DNA from: JANXVY01 sp040080145
Lineage (GTDB): Bacteria; Pseudomonadota; Alphaproteobacteria; Rhizobiales; Hyphomicrobiaceae
Assembly (NCBI GenBank): GCA_040080145.1
Contig: JBEBJA010000057.1
Coordinates: forward strand, 1 to 59,148
Length of the DNA stretch: 59,148 nucleotides
Direction of reading: 5' to 3'
Under the pieces are notes generated by a model. The model saw only the letters and a program-made list of their open reading frames with translations, searched no databases and was not told where the DNA came from. Both the position numbers and the translations under genes were made by a program. Numbering within the stretch: the stretch's first letter is position 1; every line of letters begins with the position of its first letter. Below, piece after piece: positions 1-7,649 of the stretch.

Positions 1-34
1 GGGGTGCCTTCACTCGGCTGGCTTTGCGGAAGAT

Positions 35-72
35 CCCCCTCACCCCAACCCTCTCCCCAGGGGGAGAGGGGG
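35..72 (+). repeat. Palindromic repeat family A, copy 1
   Basis: A C-rich left flank (CCCCTCACCCCAACC) runs into a 10-bp hairpin, CCCTCTCCCC / GGGGAGAGGG, with a 2-base loop. Five more copies occur at about 4869, 24642, 37144, 48826 and 54477, all in this orientation. It lies downstream of the minus-strand fusion gene ending at 166 and could act as an RNA hairpin, but it has no T tract. Confidence 0.8.
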
Positions 73-93
73 CCACCGTTTCGCTATGTTAGC

Positions 94-164
94 GCCTATG
101 CGCCTTCGCGGCCATGACGAAAGGGGGGAAGGTTTCGCGGCACTGACGAAAGGGGCGGGTGTTG
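94..164 (+). repeat. Imperfect tandem repeat with a half copy of repeat family E
   Basis: The motif TTCGCGGC..TGACGAAAGGGG occurs twice in tandem. It shares GCGGCCATGACGAAA with the central hairpin of the element at 29047-29166. No gene is visible between the window start and 165. Confidence 0.5.
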
Positions 165-165
165 G

Positions 166-2127
166 TTAGGTTACGTCCGCTTGTCCCGATGTGCTTGCCA
201 CCGTCACCGGTTTGCCGACGATGTTGTGGCGTTCGACGGCGGCGGCGAGGATTTGGGCGAGGAGTTCGCTGTAGCGAAAGCCTGCGAAGCCCGCCATGAT
301 GTTGACTTTGCCGTCCCAGCACCAGCCTGGGTTGGGGTTGACTTCGAGGAGTTTGATTTCGCCTTTGCTATCGGCGCGGAAGTCGAAGCGGGCGTAGTCG
401 CGGCAGCCTAGGCGTTCGAACAGGCGGGTTGCGTGTTCGACGAGCTGTTGCTGGGTGAGTTCGGGGAGGTTGGCCTCGATGTAGCGGAGCTGGGTCCAAT
501 AGGGGCTGTCTGGTTCCCACTTGCTTTCGTAGCCAAGAATCTTGGGTAGCTTGGGGTCGAGCTTGGAGTAGTCGACTTCGAGGATAGGTAATGCGCGCAG
601 GCCTTGGTCGGCGTTGCCGATCAGGCTGACGGAGTATTCGGCGCCGGTCAGGAATTCCTGGACGAGGACTGAGCGTTTGGGGAACTGGGCGCGCAGTTTT
701 TCGAGGTAGTCGAGCAGGCTCTTCTCGTTCTTGACGACGGCGTCCTTGGTGATGCCTTCGGAGCTGTCGCCTGTGTTGGGCTTTAAGAGAGCTGGGAAAA
801 CGCCGGGCAGGGTTGCGCCCTGGTCGCCGGGGCGGACGTAGGTTTCGAGTGGGACGGGGACGTCGAGCGTCATGGCGACGGCGCGGACGAGGCCCTTGTC
901 GTAACAGGCGGCGAGTGCTGCGGGCGCGCCGCCGGTGTAGGGCAGGCTGAGCGCGTCGAGCATGGCTGGAACGTGGAGTTCCTTCTGAGGGTCGTTGTTG
1001 AAGCCTTCGTCGCACAGGTTGAAGATGAGGTCGGTGCGCAGGTCGGACAGGTCGCGGTCGAGTGTTGCGTGGTTGTCGAGGTAGCGGAACTTGTACTGCG
1101 GCAGCTCGGACAGGGCGTCCTTCAAGCGGCGGATCGTGTCGATGTCTTCGGGCTGGAATTCGCCGCCGCGCTTGATCTGGTCAGGCAGGCGCGGGTCGCC
1201 GAGCAGGACGGTGACGTCGATGAGCTGGGCTTTGCCCTTGGGCTTGCGGTTGGCGAGCGCTGCGGGGGCATCGGCAGAGATCAGCATGCGGCGGGCCATC
1301 ATACCGAGGTCCTGGTCGCGGTCGGACAGGCTGTCGGCGTTGCCGTGGTGGCGGACGTTGCGGAAGCCGGTTTTCTCAAGCAGCTTCTGGATGCCGTCCT
1401 TGGTGTAGAGGCGTTCGGCATAGAACTGGTCGGCGAGTACGCCGGATTCATCGTGGACGATGACTTCGCGCGAGATCAGGCGTTCGCGGTCGGCGGAGAG
1501 GGAGCGTTCGCGGCAGACGAGGTGGTGTTCGTCGATCCATTCCCACGAGCGGCGCTCGAAGTGGTCGGCCATGTACGCGCCGTCGGTGATGTCGAGGACG
1601 AGTTGACCGGACGGGCGGAGAATTTTGCCGACGGTGGTCAGGACTTTTTCATCGTCGGTCTTGTTGGAGAAGTAGCCGAACGAGTTGCCCATGATGGCGA
1701 CGCAATCGAACGTGTTCTCGTTTAGCCGCGGGTTGCGGGCGTCACCTTCCTTGAAGACGGCTTGGAGGCCCTCGTTCTGGGCGCGTTTCTTGGCGAGGCG
1801 GATCAGGTAGCGCGAACGGTCGACGCCGGTGACGTTCTTGAAGCCGCGGCGGGCAAGCTCAAGGCAGTGGCGACCTTGGCCGCAGCACAGGTCGAGGATC
1901 TGGCTGTTGGCGGTGATCGGCGCGGCGGCGAGGATGAAATCAACGTCGCGGCGGGTGTTTTCGATGTTTTCGACGACGTCGCCGTCGGTCTTGACGTAAA
2001 GCGCGTTGAAGAGCTGACGCCACCACTCCGACGGCAGATGCTGTTCGAGGTCGGCGACGGGACCGAGGCACGAACGCGGAGATGGACGTTTTGCCCGCTT
2101 GGGCTTGGCTACGTTGACTGAAGCCAT
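166..2127 (-). CDS. Fusion of SAM-dependent methyltransferase and D-Ala-D-Ala-ligase-like ATP-grasp enzyme
   Basis: A 653-residue protein joining two enzymes. Residues about 30-290 form a class I methyltransferase with the SAM-binding motif ILDLCCGQGRH (77-87) and VLDITDG further on. Residues about 310-640 resemble D-alanine-D-alanine ligase: a pre-ATP-grasp part (LIFNLCDEG, PYTGG, CYDKGLVRAVA), a central ATP-grasp part (ALLKPNTGDSSEGI, VLVQEFLTGAEYSVS) and the metal-binding end YARFDFR...LLEVNPNPGW. ATP-grasp ligases join a carboxylate to an amine using ATP, so the protein may methylate and ligate an amino acid or small peptide; the substrate is unknown. The start at 2127 follows GGAGAG at good spacing; the open frame continues upstream to 2211. 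It appears to stand alone. Confidence 0.85.
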   Translation of the reverse strand: MASVNVAKPKRAKRPSPRSCLGPVADLEQHLPSEWWRQLFNALYVKTDGDVVENIENTRRDVDFILAAAPITANSQILDLCCGQGRHCLELARRGFKNVTGVDRSRYLIRLAKKRAQNEGLQAVFKEGDARNPRLNENTFDCVAIMGNSFGYFSNKTDDEKVLTTVGKILRPSGQLVLDITDGAYMADHFERRSWEWIDEHHLVCRERSLSADRERLISREVIVHDESGVLADQFYAERLYTKDGIQKLLEKTGFRNVRHHGNADSLSDRDQDLGMMARRMLISADAPAALANRKPKGKAQLIDVTVLLGDPRLPDQIKRGGEFQPEDIDTIRRLKDALSELPQYKFRYLDNHATLDRDLSDLRTDLIFNLCDEGFNNDPQKELHVPAMLDALSLPYTGGAPAALAACYDKGLVRAVAMTLDVPVPLETYVRPGDQGATLPGVFPALLKPNTGDSSEGITKDAVVKNEKSLLDYLEKLRAQFPKRSVLVQEFLTGAEYSVSLIGNADQGLRALPILEVDYSKLDPKLPKILGYESKWEPDSPYWTQLRYIEANLPELTQQQLVEHATRLFERLGCRDYARFDFRADSKGEIKLLEVNPNPGWCWDGKVNIMAGFAGFRYSELLAQILAAAVERHNIVGKPVTVASTSGQADVT

Positions 2128-2344
2128 GATGGAACGTCTCTCCGTTCGGCACGCTCGAATGCTGCGAAGGCATGAGGCCCCCTGATGCCGCCACATGTGT
2201 TTATGAAGCATTGGGGAGATTTCAAGTCACAACTCGGGTCGTCCACCGAAGTTGCCCAGATTTCCGCGTGTTGAATTTGATTCAGAATATTGACGAGGCG
2301 GGGTGCTGCAAAACGGACACATCGTGGAGGCGCGCGGGCCGCGT

Positions 2345-2635
2345 TCAAAGGCGCGATTTCCAATCCTCGGGCTCGGCGTGGAGGTGTGCCACTGCAACGA
2401 CGAGGATATCGTTCCCATCTACGATATAGACAAGTTGATACGGAAAGCGGCCAAGCCGGAAACGTCGTACGCCGTCGCCCAATGGGTGCCAAGCATTCGG
2501 ATATTGTGCGATGGACCGGCCTGCCGTTTTCACTTCGTCTAGAAACCGCTTCTCCAGACCAGGCGATTTGATCTGCTATTTGAAGACGGCTTCGTCTAAT
2601 TCCTTCTTGGCAAGGGCGAGCAACCGTACATTCAT
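2345..2635 (-). pseudogene. ParE/RelE-family toxin, interrupted by an in-frame amber codon
   Basis: Reading from an ATG at 2635, which overlaps the antitoxin stop by 4 bases (ATGA), gives MNVRLLALAKKELDEAVFK, then TAG at 2578-2576, then an intact remainder (QIKSPGLEKRFLDEV...FPYQLVYIV...VAHLHAEPEDW) to a stop at 2345. With the stop read through, the length (96 residues) and motifs match RelE/ParE toxins. The stop falls where family members usually carry Tyr (YYNEQSPGL type), so one base change (TAT or TAC to TAG) explains it. No other frameshift is visible, which suggests recent loss. A sequencing error or suppression is the alternative. Confidence 0.8.
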
Positions 2636-2865
2636 GAACGCAAGTTGCCCATCTCGTAGCCGGCCAAGACCTCATCGAAATCAACAGTTTCGAGTTCTCC
2701 CCGGCGACAAGCAGCAAGCCGATCCTTGATTTCGGCGGCCCATGCCGCTTCGATGGCTCGATCGGGAACATCGAGGGTCTGCAGAATACCCTCGACTAAC
2801 TCTGCCTGCTCGTCAGGGGTCAGAGCCGCCGCCTCGTCGGTGAGTTTTTTGACAGGTTCGTTCAT
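2632..2865 (-). CDS. Addiction-module antitoxin (PF09720/TIGR02574-like)
   Basis: A 77-residue acidic protein of the putative addiction-module component family: ALTPDEQAELVEGILQTLD, then AIEAAWAAEIKDRLAACRRGE and a VDFDEVLAG tail. Such proteins pair with RelE/ParE toxins and neutralise them by direct binding. Its TGA stop overlaps the ATG of the broken toxin, the normal arrangement for this pair. Because the partner carries a nonsense codon, this antitoxin may now be an orphan. Confidence 0.8.
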   Translation of the reverse strand: MNEPVKKLTDEAAALTPDEQAELVEGILQTLDVPDRAIEAAWAAEIKDRLAACRRGELETVDFDEVLAGYEMGNLRS

Positions 2866-2926
2866 GCCGTCAAGCTAACATGAGAAGCCGGCGATTTGAA
2901 GCTATTGGGTTCGCAGGTCTATCGGA

Positions 2927-4216
2927 TCAGGCCGCCTGCACAACGGACACATAGAAGCCGTCGGTGCCGTGGGTTAGAGGGGTCAGGAGCAGGCCGTCGT
3001 CGCGACCGTCGGCGGAGGCGGGAGGGTCGCCGGGAAGGGATTCGCGCCAGACCTGGGCGAAGGGAATTTGCGTGAATTTCGGATTGTCAGCGAGGAACGC
3101 CGTGATCTGGTCGCCGTTTTCTTCGGGGAGGATCGAGCAGGTGACGTAGATGATGCGGCCGCCGGGTTTGACGAGGCGGGCGGCGTTGGTGAGGACTTTT
3201 TTCTGTTCGGTCAAACGGGCGTCGAGGTGGGGCGGTTTCATGCGCCATTTGGCGTCGGGGCGGCGGCGCCAGGTGCCAGAGCCGGTGCAGGGCGCGTCGA
3301 CGAAGACGCGGTCGTAGATGGGGCCAAGGGCGACGAGGGCGTTTTCGTCCGCGCCTTCGAGGACTTCGACCATGGATGCGCCGGAGCGGGTCAGGCGTTC
3401 GAAGATGGGGCGGAGCTGTTTTTTGTCGGCGTCATAGGCGTTGAGGCGGCCGGTGTTTTCCATGGCGGCGGCCAGCGCCAGCGTTTTCCCGCCGGCACCT
3501 GCGCACATGTCGAGGACGGTCATGCCGGGTTTAACGCAGGCTAAGGCTGATGCGAGCTGGCTGCCTTCGTCCTGGACTTCGAACCAGCCTTTGCCGTGGG
3601 CTGCTTCCGATTCAAGATGGGGCTGGCGGGCAGCGCTGCCGGGAGCGGGAACGCGCGCGCCGAGTGGCGAGAACGGCGTGGCGGATGCGCCGAACTGGCT
3701 GAGGGCTGCTAGCACGTCCGCGCGGTTTGATTTCAAGGTGTTGACGCGGATGTCGACGGGCGCGCGGCGGGCCATGGCGCGGGTTTGGGCGATGGCGCGG
3801 TCGCCGAAGGCGCGTTGGAGGGCTGGGTAGAGCCATTGCGGGAAGTTGCCGCGAATCCACGGGGCCGCGCCCTCTGTGTCGGCGTGTTCAAGACAGCGGG
3901 ATTCATCGGCGGTCAAGGGGGCGGGAGAATGCTGGCCACCATCGCAAAGGGCTGCAATGTCGGAGATAAAGATGCCCTGTTCGCGCAGGCCGCCAAGCAC
4001 GAGGGCGCGGGGGGATTCGTTGCCCATGAAGTGTGCCGACGAGCCGCGCGAGCGCAGGGCGTCGTAGACCAGTGTGCCGATGGCCGAGCGGTCGCCGGAG
4101 CCAGCGAACCGGTGATTGCGGCCCCAGTCCATAAGGGCGGTCGCCGCAGGGCGGTGGTGCGTGGTGATGTCGGCGATGATGTCGATAGCGGCCTGTAACC
4201 GGGCGGCGGGTCTCAT
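2927..4216 (-). CDS. rsmB: RsmB/NOP-family RNA (cytosine-C5) methyltransferase
   Basis: A 429-residue enzyme that methylates C5 of cytosine in RNA, probably 16S rRNA, using SAM. An N-terminal NusB-like/RsmB region is followed by the SAM motif VLDMCAGAGGKTLALAAAM and the two catalytic cysteines of the family in VDAPCTGSGTWRRRPD and VTCSILPEEN. It ends with the usual DGFYVSVVQ strand. It lies in a guaB - MAPEG - rsmB run on the minus strand, an order often seen in Rhizobiales. Which cytosine is modified cannot be read from the sequence. Confidence 0.88.
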   Translation of the reverse strand: MRPAARLQAAIDIIADITTHHRPAATALMDWGRNHRFAGSGDRSAIGTLVYDALRSRGSSAHFMGNESPRALVLGGLREQGIFISDIAALCDGGQHSPAPLTADESRCLEHADTEGAAPWIRGNFPQWLYPALQRAFGDRAIAQTRAMARRAPVDIRVNTLKSNRADVLAALSQFGASATPFSPLGARVPAPGSAARQPHLESEAAHGKGWFEVQDEGSQLASALACVKPGMTVLDMCAGAGGKTLALAAAMENTGRLNAYDADKKQLRPIFERLTRSGASMVEVLEGADENALVALGPIYDRVFVDAPCTGSGTWRRRPDAKWRMKPPHLDARLTEQKKVLTNAARLVKPGGRIIYVTCSILPEENGDQITAFLADNPKFTQIPFAQVWRESLPGDPPASADGRDDGLLLTPLTHGTDGFYVSVVQAA

Positions 4217-4304
4217 AGTCGTGATGCCTTGTTCTTATTAGCGCATCTGCTGCGGCGCGAAGAATCGCCGGATCGCAGAAGCGCGGTGAAATGTCGTGGG
4301 TCAG

Positions 4305-4724
4305 CTAGGCGAGGATGCGCACAGCGAACAGGATCCACATGATGAGGAGGATGATGCCGCCGATCAGGAATGCGGTGAAGCGCTGACGGATGGCGTTGGT
4401 GGTGGCGTAGATGCCGGCGTGAACCAGGCGGGTGAGGACGAAGGCCCAGGCGAGCGTGATCATGGCGATGTCGACGGTGCGCGGGTGCAGGATCGCCAGA
4501 GCGACGAGGGCGTAGAACAGCATCGGCAGTTCGAATTGGTTTTGATAGGTGTTCGAGATTTGGGTGACTTTGGCTGGCCAGGCGCGCTGGCCGAGCGCGA
4601 TGTCGGAAATTTTGAGTTCACGGTTTTGCAGCGCGCGGAGGCGGACGCGGCCCATCCAGAACAGCATCACGAACGTGAGGGCTACCTGGACGAAGACGGG
4701 ATAGAGCAGGTGGGTTGCGTTCAT
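4305..4724 (-). CDS. MAPEG-family integral membrane protein
   Basis: A 139-residue protein with about four hydrophobic helices, starting MNATHLLYPVFVQVALTFV. The conserved NTYQNQFELPMLFYAL and an RLVHAGIYATTN segment are typical of bacterial MAPEG proteins (related to microsomal glutathione transferase and leukotriene synthases). The function in this bacterial subgroup is not established. The start at 4724 is preferred over an upstream ATG at 4760 because family members begin at this point. It sits between guaB and rsmB on the same strand. Confidence 0.8.
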   Translation of the reverse strand: MNATHLLYPVFVQVALTFVMLFWMGRVRLRALQNRELKISDIALGQRAWPAKVTQISNTYQNQFELPMLFYALVALAILHPRTVDIAMITLAWAFVLTRLVHAGIYATTNAIRQRFTAFLIGGIILLIMWILFAVRILA

Positions 4725-4868
4725 GGGGGCTCCGCTGAAACGTCCAAAAATGTTTGGCATTTACCTTCGCCCTGGAGGGGAGAAGGTGCCCTGAAAGGGC
4801 GGATGTGGGACTTGCGTTCAAGACAAGGCCGGAGTTTGCGAAAAGTCCCTCACCTGTCCTTCGGACAT

Positions 4869-4889
4869 CCTCTCCCGTTCTGGGAGAGG
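4869..4889 (-). terminator. Hairpin downstream of guaB (repeat family A, copy 2)
   Basis: CCTCTCCC, loop gttct, GGGAGAGG, 18 bases past the guaB stop. On the plus strand the flank CCCTCACC relates it to repeat family A. There is no strong T run, so intrinsic termination is possible but not assured. Confidence 0.5.
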
Positions 4890-4906
4890 AAAGTTGACGG
4901 TCTCGG

Positions 4907-6439
4907 TTAGCCCCCCAGCATACCGGGGTAGTTGGGGCTTTCGCGGGTGATGGCGACGCCGTGGGTGTGGCTTTCGCGCATGGCGGCGGGCGAGATGCGG
5001 ACGAAACGGGCGCGGGACTGGAAGTCGGTAATCGTTCGGGCACCGAGGTAGCCCATGCTTGCGCGCAGGCCGCCGACCAACTGATGCAAGACGGCTTCGG
5101 CGGCGCCTTTGTAGGCGACTTGGCCTTCGACACCTTCGGGGACGAGCTTCAGGCTGTCGCGCACTTCCTGCTGGAAGTAGCGATCGGCGCTGCCGCGCGC
5201 CATTGCGCCGACGGAGCCCATGCCGCGATAGGCTTTGTAGGTGCGGCCTTGGTAAAGGTAGGTATCGCCGGGGCTTTCGTCGGTGCCGGCGAGCAGCGAG
5301 CCGATCATGACGGCGGAGGCACCCGCCGCGATCGCCTTGGCGATGTCGCCGGAGTATTTGATGCCGCCGTCGGCGATGACGGGGATGCCGCTTTTGCGGG
5401 CTTCGGCGGCGCAGGCCATGACGGCGGTCAGCTGCGGGACGCCGACACCAGCGACGATGCGAGTGGTGCAGATCGAGCCGGGGCCGATGCCGACTTTGAC
5501 GGCGTCTGCGCCGGCCTCGATGAGGGCGCGGGTGGCATCGGCGGTGGCGACGTTGCCGGCGATGATCTGGACGGTGTTCGACATCTTCTTGATGCGGCGG
5601 ACGGCGTCGATGACCTTGGATGAATGGCCGTGGGCGGTGTCGACGACGATCAGATCGCAACCGGCAGCCATGAGCAGTTCGGTGCGGTAAAAGCCGTCTT
5701 CGCCGACGGTCGTGGCGGCGGCGACGCGCAGGCGGCCTTCGGCGTCCTTGCAGGCATTGGGATGCTTCTGGGCTTTTTCGATGTCCTTGACGGTGATGAG
5801 GCCGATGCAGTGATAGGCGTCGTCGACGACGATCAGCTTTTCGATGCGGTGTTGATGGAGCAGGCGCTTGGCTTCGTCCTGGGTGACAGAGCGCTTGACG
5901 GTGACGAGCTTGTCCTTCGTCATCAGTTCGGAGACAGGCTGGTCTAGGTTGGTTGCGAAGCGGACGTCGCGGTTGGTCAGGATGCCGGCGAGTTTTCCGG
6001 TTGGTGCGCCTGCTGCTGGCTTTTCGACGACGGGAATGCCGCTGATGCCGTTGGCGGCCATGAGCTCATAGGCTTCGCGCAAGGTCGCTTTGGGGTGGAT
6101 CGTCACCGGATTGAGGACGATGCCGCTCTCGTATTTCTTGACGAGGGCGACCTGACGGGCCTGTTCCTCGGGGGCGAGGTTGCGATGGATGACGCCGACG
6201 CCGCCTTCCTGAGCAACCGCGATGGCCATGCGGCCTTCGGTGACGGTGTCCATGGCGGACGACAGGATCGGGATGTTGAGGCCGACGGTCTTGGTGACGT
6301 GGGTCGCGACATCGACCTGGCCGGGCATGACTTCAGAAGCGGCGGGCAGCAGGAGGACGTCGTCGAAGGTGAGGCCGAGGTCGGGTTCGAATCGCCCAGC
6401 GTCTCCAGAGCTTACCCCTGAAGTGGTGTTTTTTGTCAT
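4907..6439 (-). CDS. guaB: Inosine-5'-monophosphate dehydrogenase
   Basis: A 510-residue enzyme oxidising IMP to XMP with NAD+, the first committed step of GTP synthesis. It starts with the family segment LTFDDVLLLPAASEV, contains two CBS modules (about residues 95-215, with LVTVKRSVTQDEAKRLL and IEKLIVVDD), then the barrel with VKVGIGPGSICTTRIVAGVG carrying the catalytic cysteine, and the flap region YRGMGSVGAM. The start at 6439 is preceded by GGGAGATC at proper spacing; an ATG at 6457 is less likely. The length matches the family. Confidence 0.96.
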   Translation of the reverse strand: MTKNTTSGVSSGDAGRFEPDLGLTFDDVLLLPAASEVMPGQVDVATHVTKTVGLNIPILSSAMDTVTEGRMAIAVAQEGGVGVIHRNLAPEEQARQVALVKKYESGIVLNPVTIHPKATLREAYELMAANGISGIPVVEKPAAGAPTGKLAGILTNRDVRFATNLDQPVSELMTKDKLVTVKRSVTQDEAKRLLHQHRIEKLIVVDDAYHCIGLITVKDIEKAQKHPNACKDAEGRLRVAAATTVGEDGFYRTELLMAAGCDLIVVDTAHGHSSKVIDAVRRIKKMSNTVQIIAGNVATADATRALIEAGADAVKVGIGPGSICTTRIVAGVGVPQLTAVMACAAEARKSGIPVIADGGIKYSGDIAKAIAAGASAVMIGSLLAGTDESPGDTYLYQGRTYKAYRGMGSVGAMARGSADRYFQQEVRDSLKLVPEGVEGQVAYKGAAEAVLHQLVGGLRASMGYLGARTITDFQSRARFVRISPAAMRESHTHGVAITRESPNYPGMLGG

Positions 6440-6630
6440 GACTGATCTCCCGTCCATGCGTCTGCATGGTCTTTGATATGTGGATGCGGAGCCGCCGGAT
6501 TAGGGAGCCTCGTATCAATCTCAGTCGCGCAGCGTATAGCAGAGCGGTTTGCTCGGGGGAAGCAGGATGGGGGGAAGCGCGCCGGGTGTGACGATTGTGA
6601 CGGTCCGCAGCGAACCAGCTCCTGTTTTGG

Positions 6631-7368
6631 CTACTCCCGGCGCAGGATGCCGTTAACGAGGCGGTTGGCCCAACCGCTGGCGACGTAGCTGGCTTTGAGT
6701 TCAATGGGATCGTAGACGGTTTCTACCCACTCGTAGAAGTCCATTGGCCGGTTTGCCGTATCGGACAGGTAGCGTTCAAAGAAGACATCGAGAACGCCTG
6801 TGTCGGATTGGCGGATATGGCCGTAGCGCAAAGACAGCTCATGCTTGGCTTCTGAGATCGGTATGCCGAGCTTCAGGTGCTTGTAGAGTACGCTCATCAG
6901 GCCGGCACGGTCGGAGCCGGACTTGCAGTGCATGAGGATGGGATATTCGACGCTGTCGAACATCGCCTTGGCCGACCGCAGTTCTTCGCGCGACGGTGCG
7001 GCGCGGGAGCGGACCTGGCAATTGACGAGTTGTACGCCGTATCGGGCGCACGCGGCTTTTTCGAGCCAATAACTGCCGCAGACCCGTTCGCCGCGCAGGT
7101 TGACGATGGTTTTAACGCCGGCCCTGGCAGCGGCCTTGATGTGGTGGGGTGCTGGCTGCGCACTGCGCCATGCGACTTGGGAGAGCGGGTGCTTGTTTAA
7201 GTAAACAACCCTGACGATGCCGTGATCTATGAACAGCATGTCGGCCCAGGTTGCGGGCGTTGCGGCGATGTTGCGAAGCCACTGGGGGGTGTCGGCAATG
7301 ACGCGATGACGCCACGCCATCGTTACGCGCTTCGTCGCCTTCTTCCATCGCTTGGCTATGCTTGCCAT
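6631..7368 (-). CDS. Dual-specificity/tyrosine phosphatase-like protein
   Basis: A 245-residue protein with the P-loop signature HCKSGSDRAG (Cys-x5-Arg) of cysteine phosphatases, the preceding VNLRGER segment where the general-acid loop begins, and a C-terminal helical part. Proteins of this type lie near lipid A genes in several Rhizobiales, and here it is divergent from the DUF374-waaA gene, so a role at the envelope is possible. Substrate (protein, lipid or sugar phosphate) cannot be told. No signal peptide; the N-terminus is basic (KRWKKATKR). Confidence 0.75.
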   Translation of the reverse strand: MASIAKRWKKATKRVTMAWRHRVIADTPQWLRNIAATPATWADMLFIDHGIVRVVYLNKHPLSQVAWRSAQPAPHHIKAAARAGVKTIVNLRGERVCGSYWLEKAACARYGVQLVNCQVRSRAAPSREELRSAKAMFDSVEYPILMHCKSGSDRAGLMSVLYKHLKLGIPISEAKHELSLRYGHIRQSDTGVLDVFFERYLSDTANRPMDFYEWVETVYDPIELKASYVASGWANRLVNGILRRE

Positions 7369-7649
7369 TGAAGTCTGTCCGCTTCCGATTGCAGCAGGGA
7401 CAGACCCTAGCTTTGTGTTTGGCCGTCGTCGTTTGGTTCACGTCTGGGCATTCTGGCGGTACTTAGCTTGATTTCCGGGCAAGTTCGATGTTCGCCGACG
7501 CCGCACCCTCAGAGATATTGGGAGAAAGTATGGGTATTGTTCACGCCGTGTATCATTTTATGTAGAATGCGCTATAGACGCTTTTGATTGATTGAACCAC
7601 GCTTGCTGCGGACGGCAGCTTGTCTTTTCAAGGCCCGGACCCTGCGATA

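Noticed and set aside
2109..2771. A 220-codon minus-strand frame across the antitoxin and toxin region
   Set aside because: It is out of frame with the antitoxin and toxin, whose family motifs are clear, and has no features of its own.
7530..7565. An 11-codon frame after GGGAGAAAGT upstream of the waaA fusion
   Set aside because: The ribosome site is strong, but the peptide is too short to support without conservation or translation data. It could be a leader peptide.
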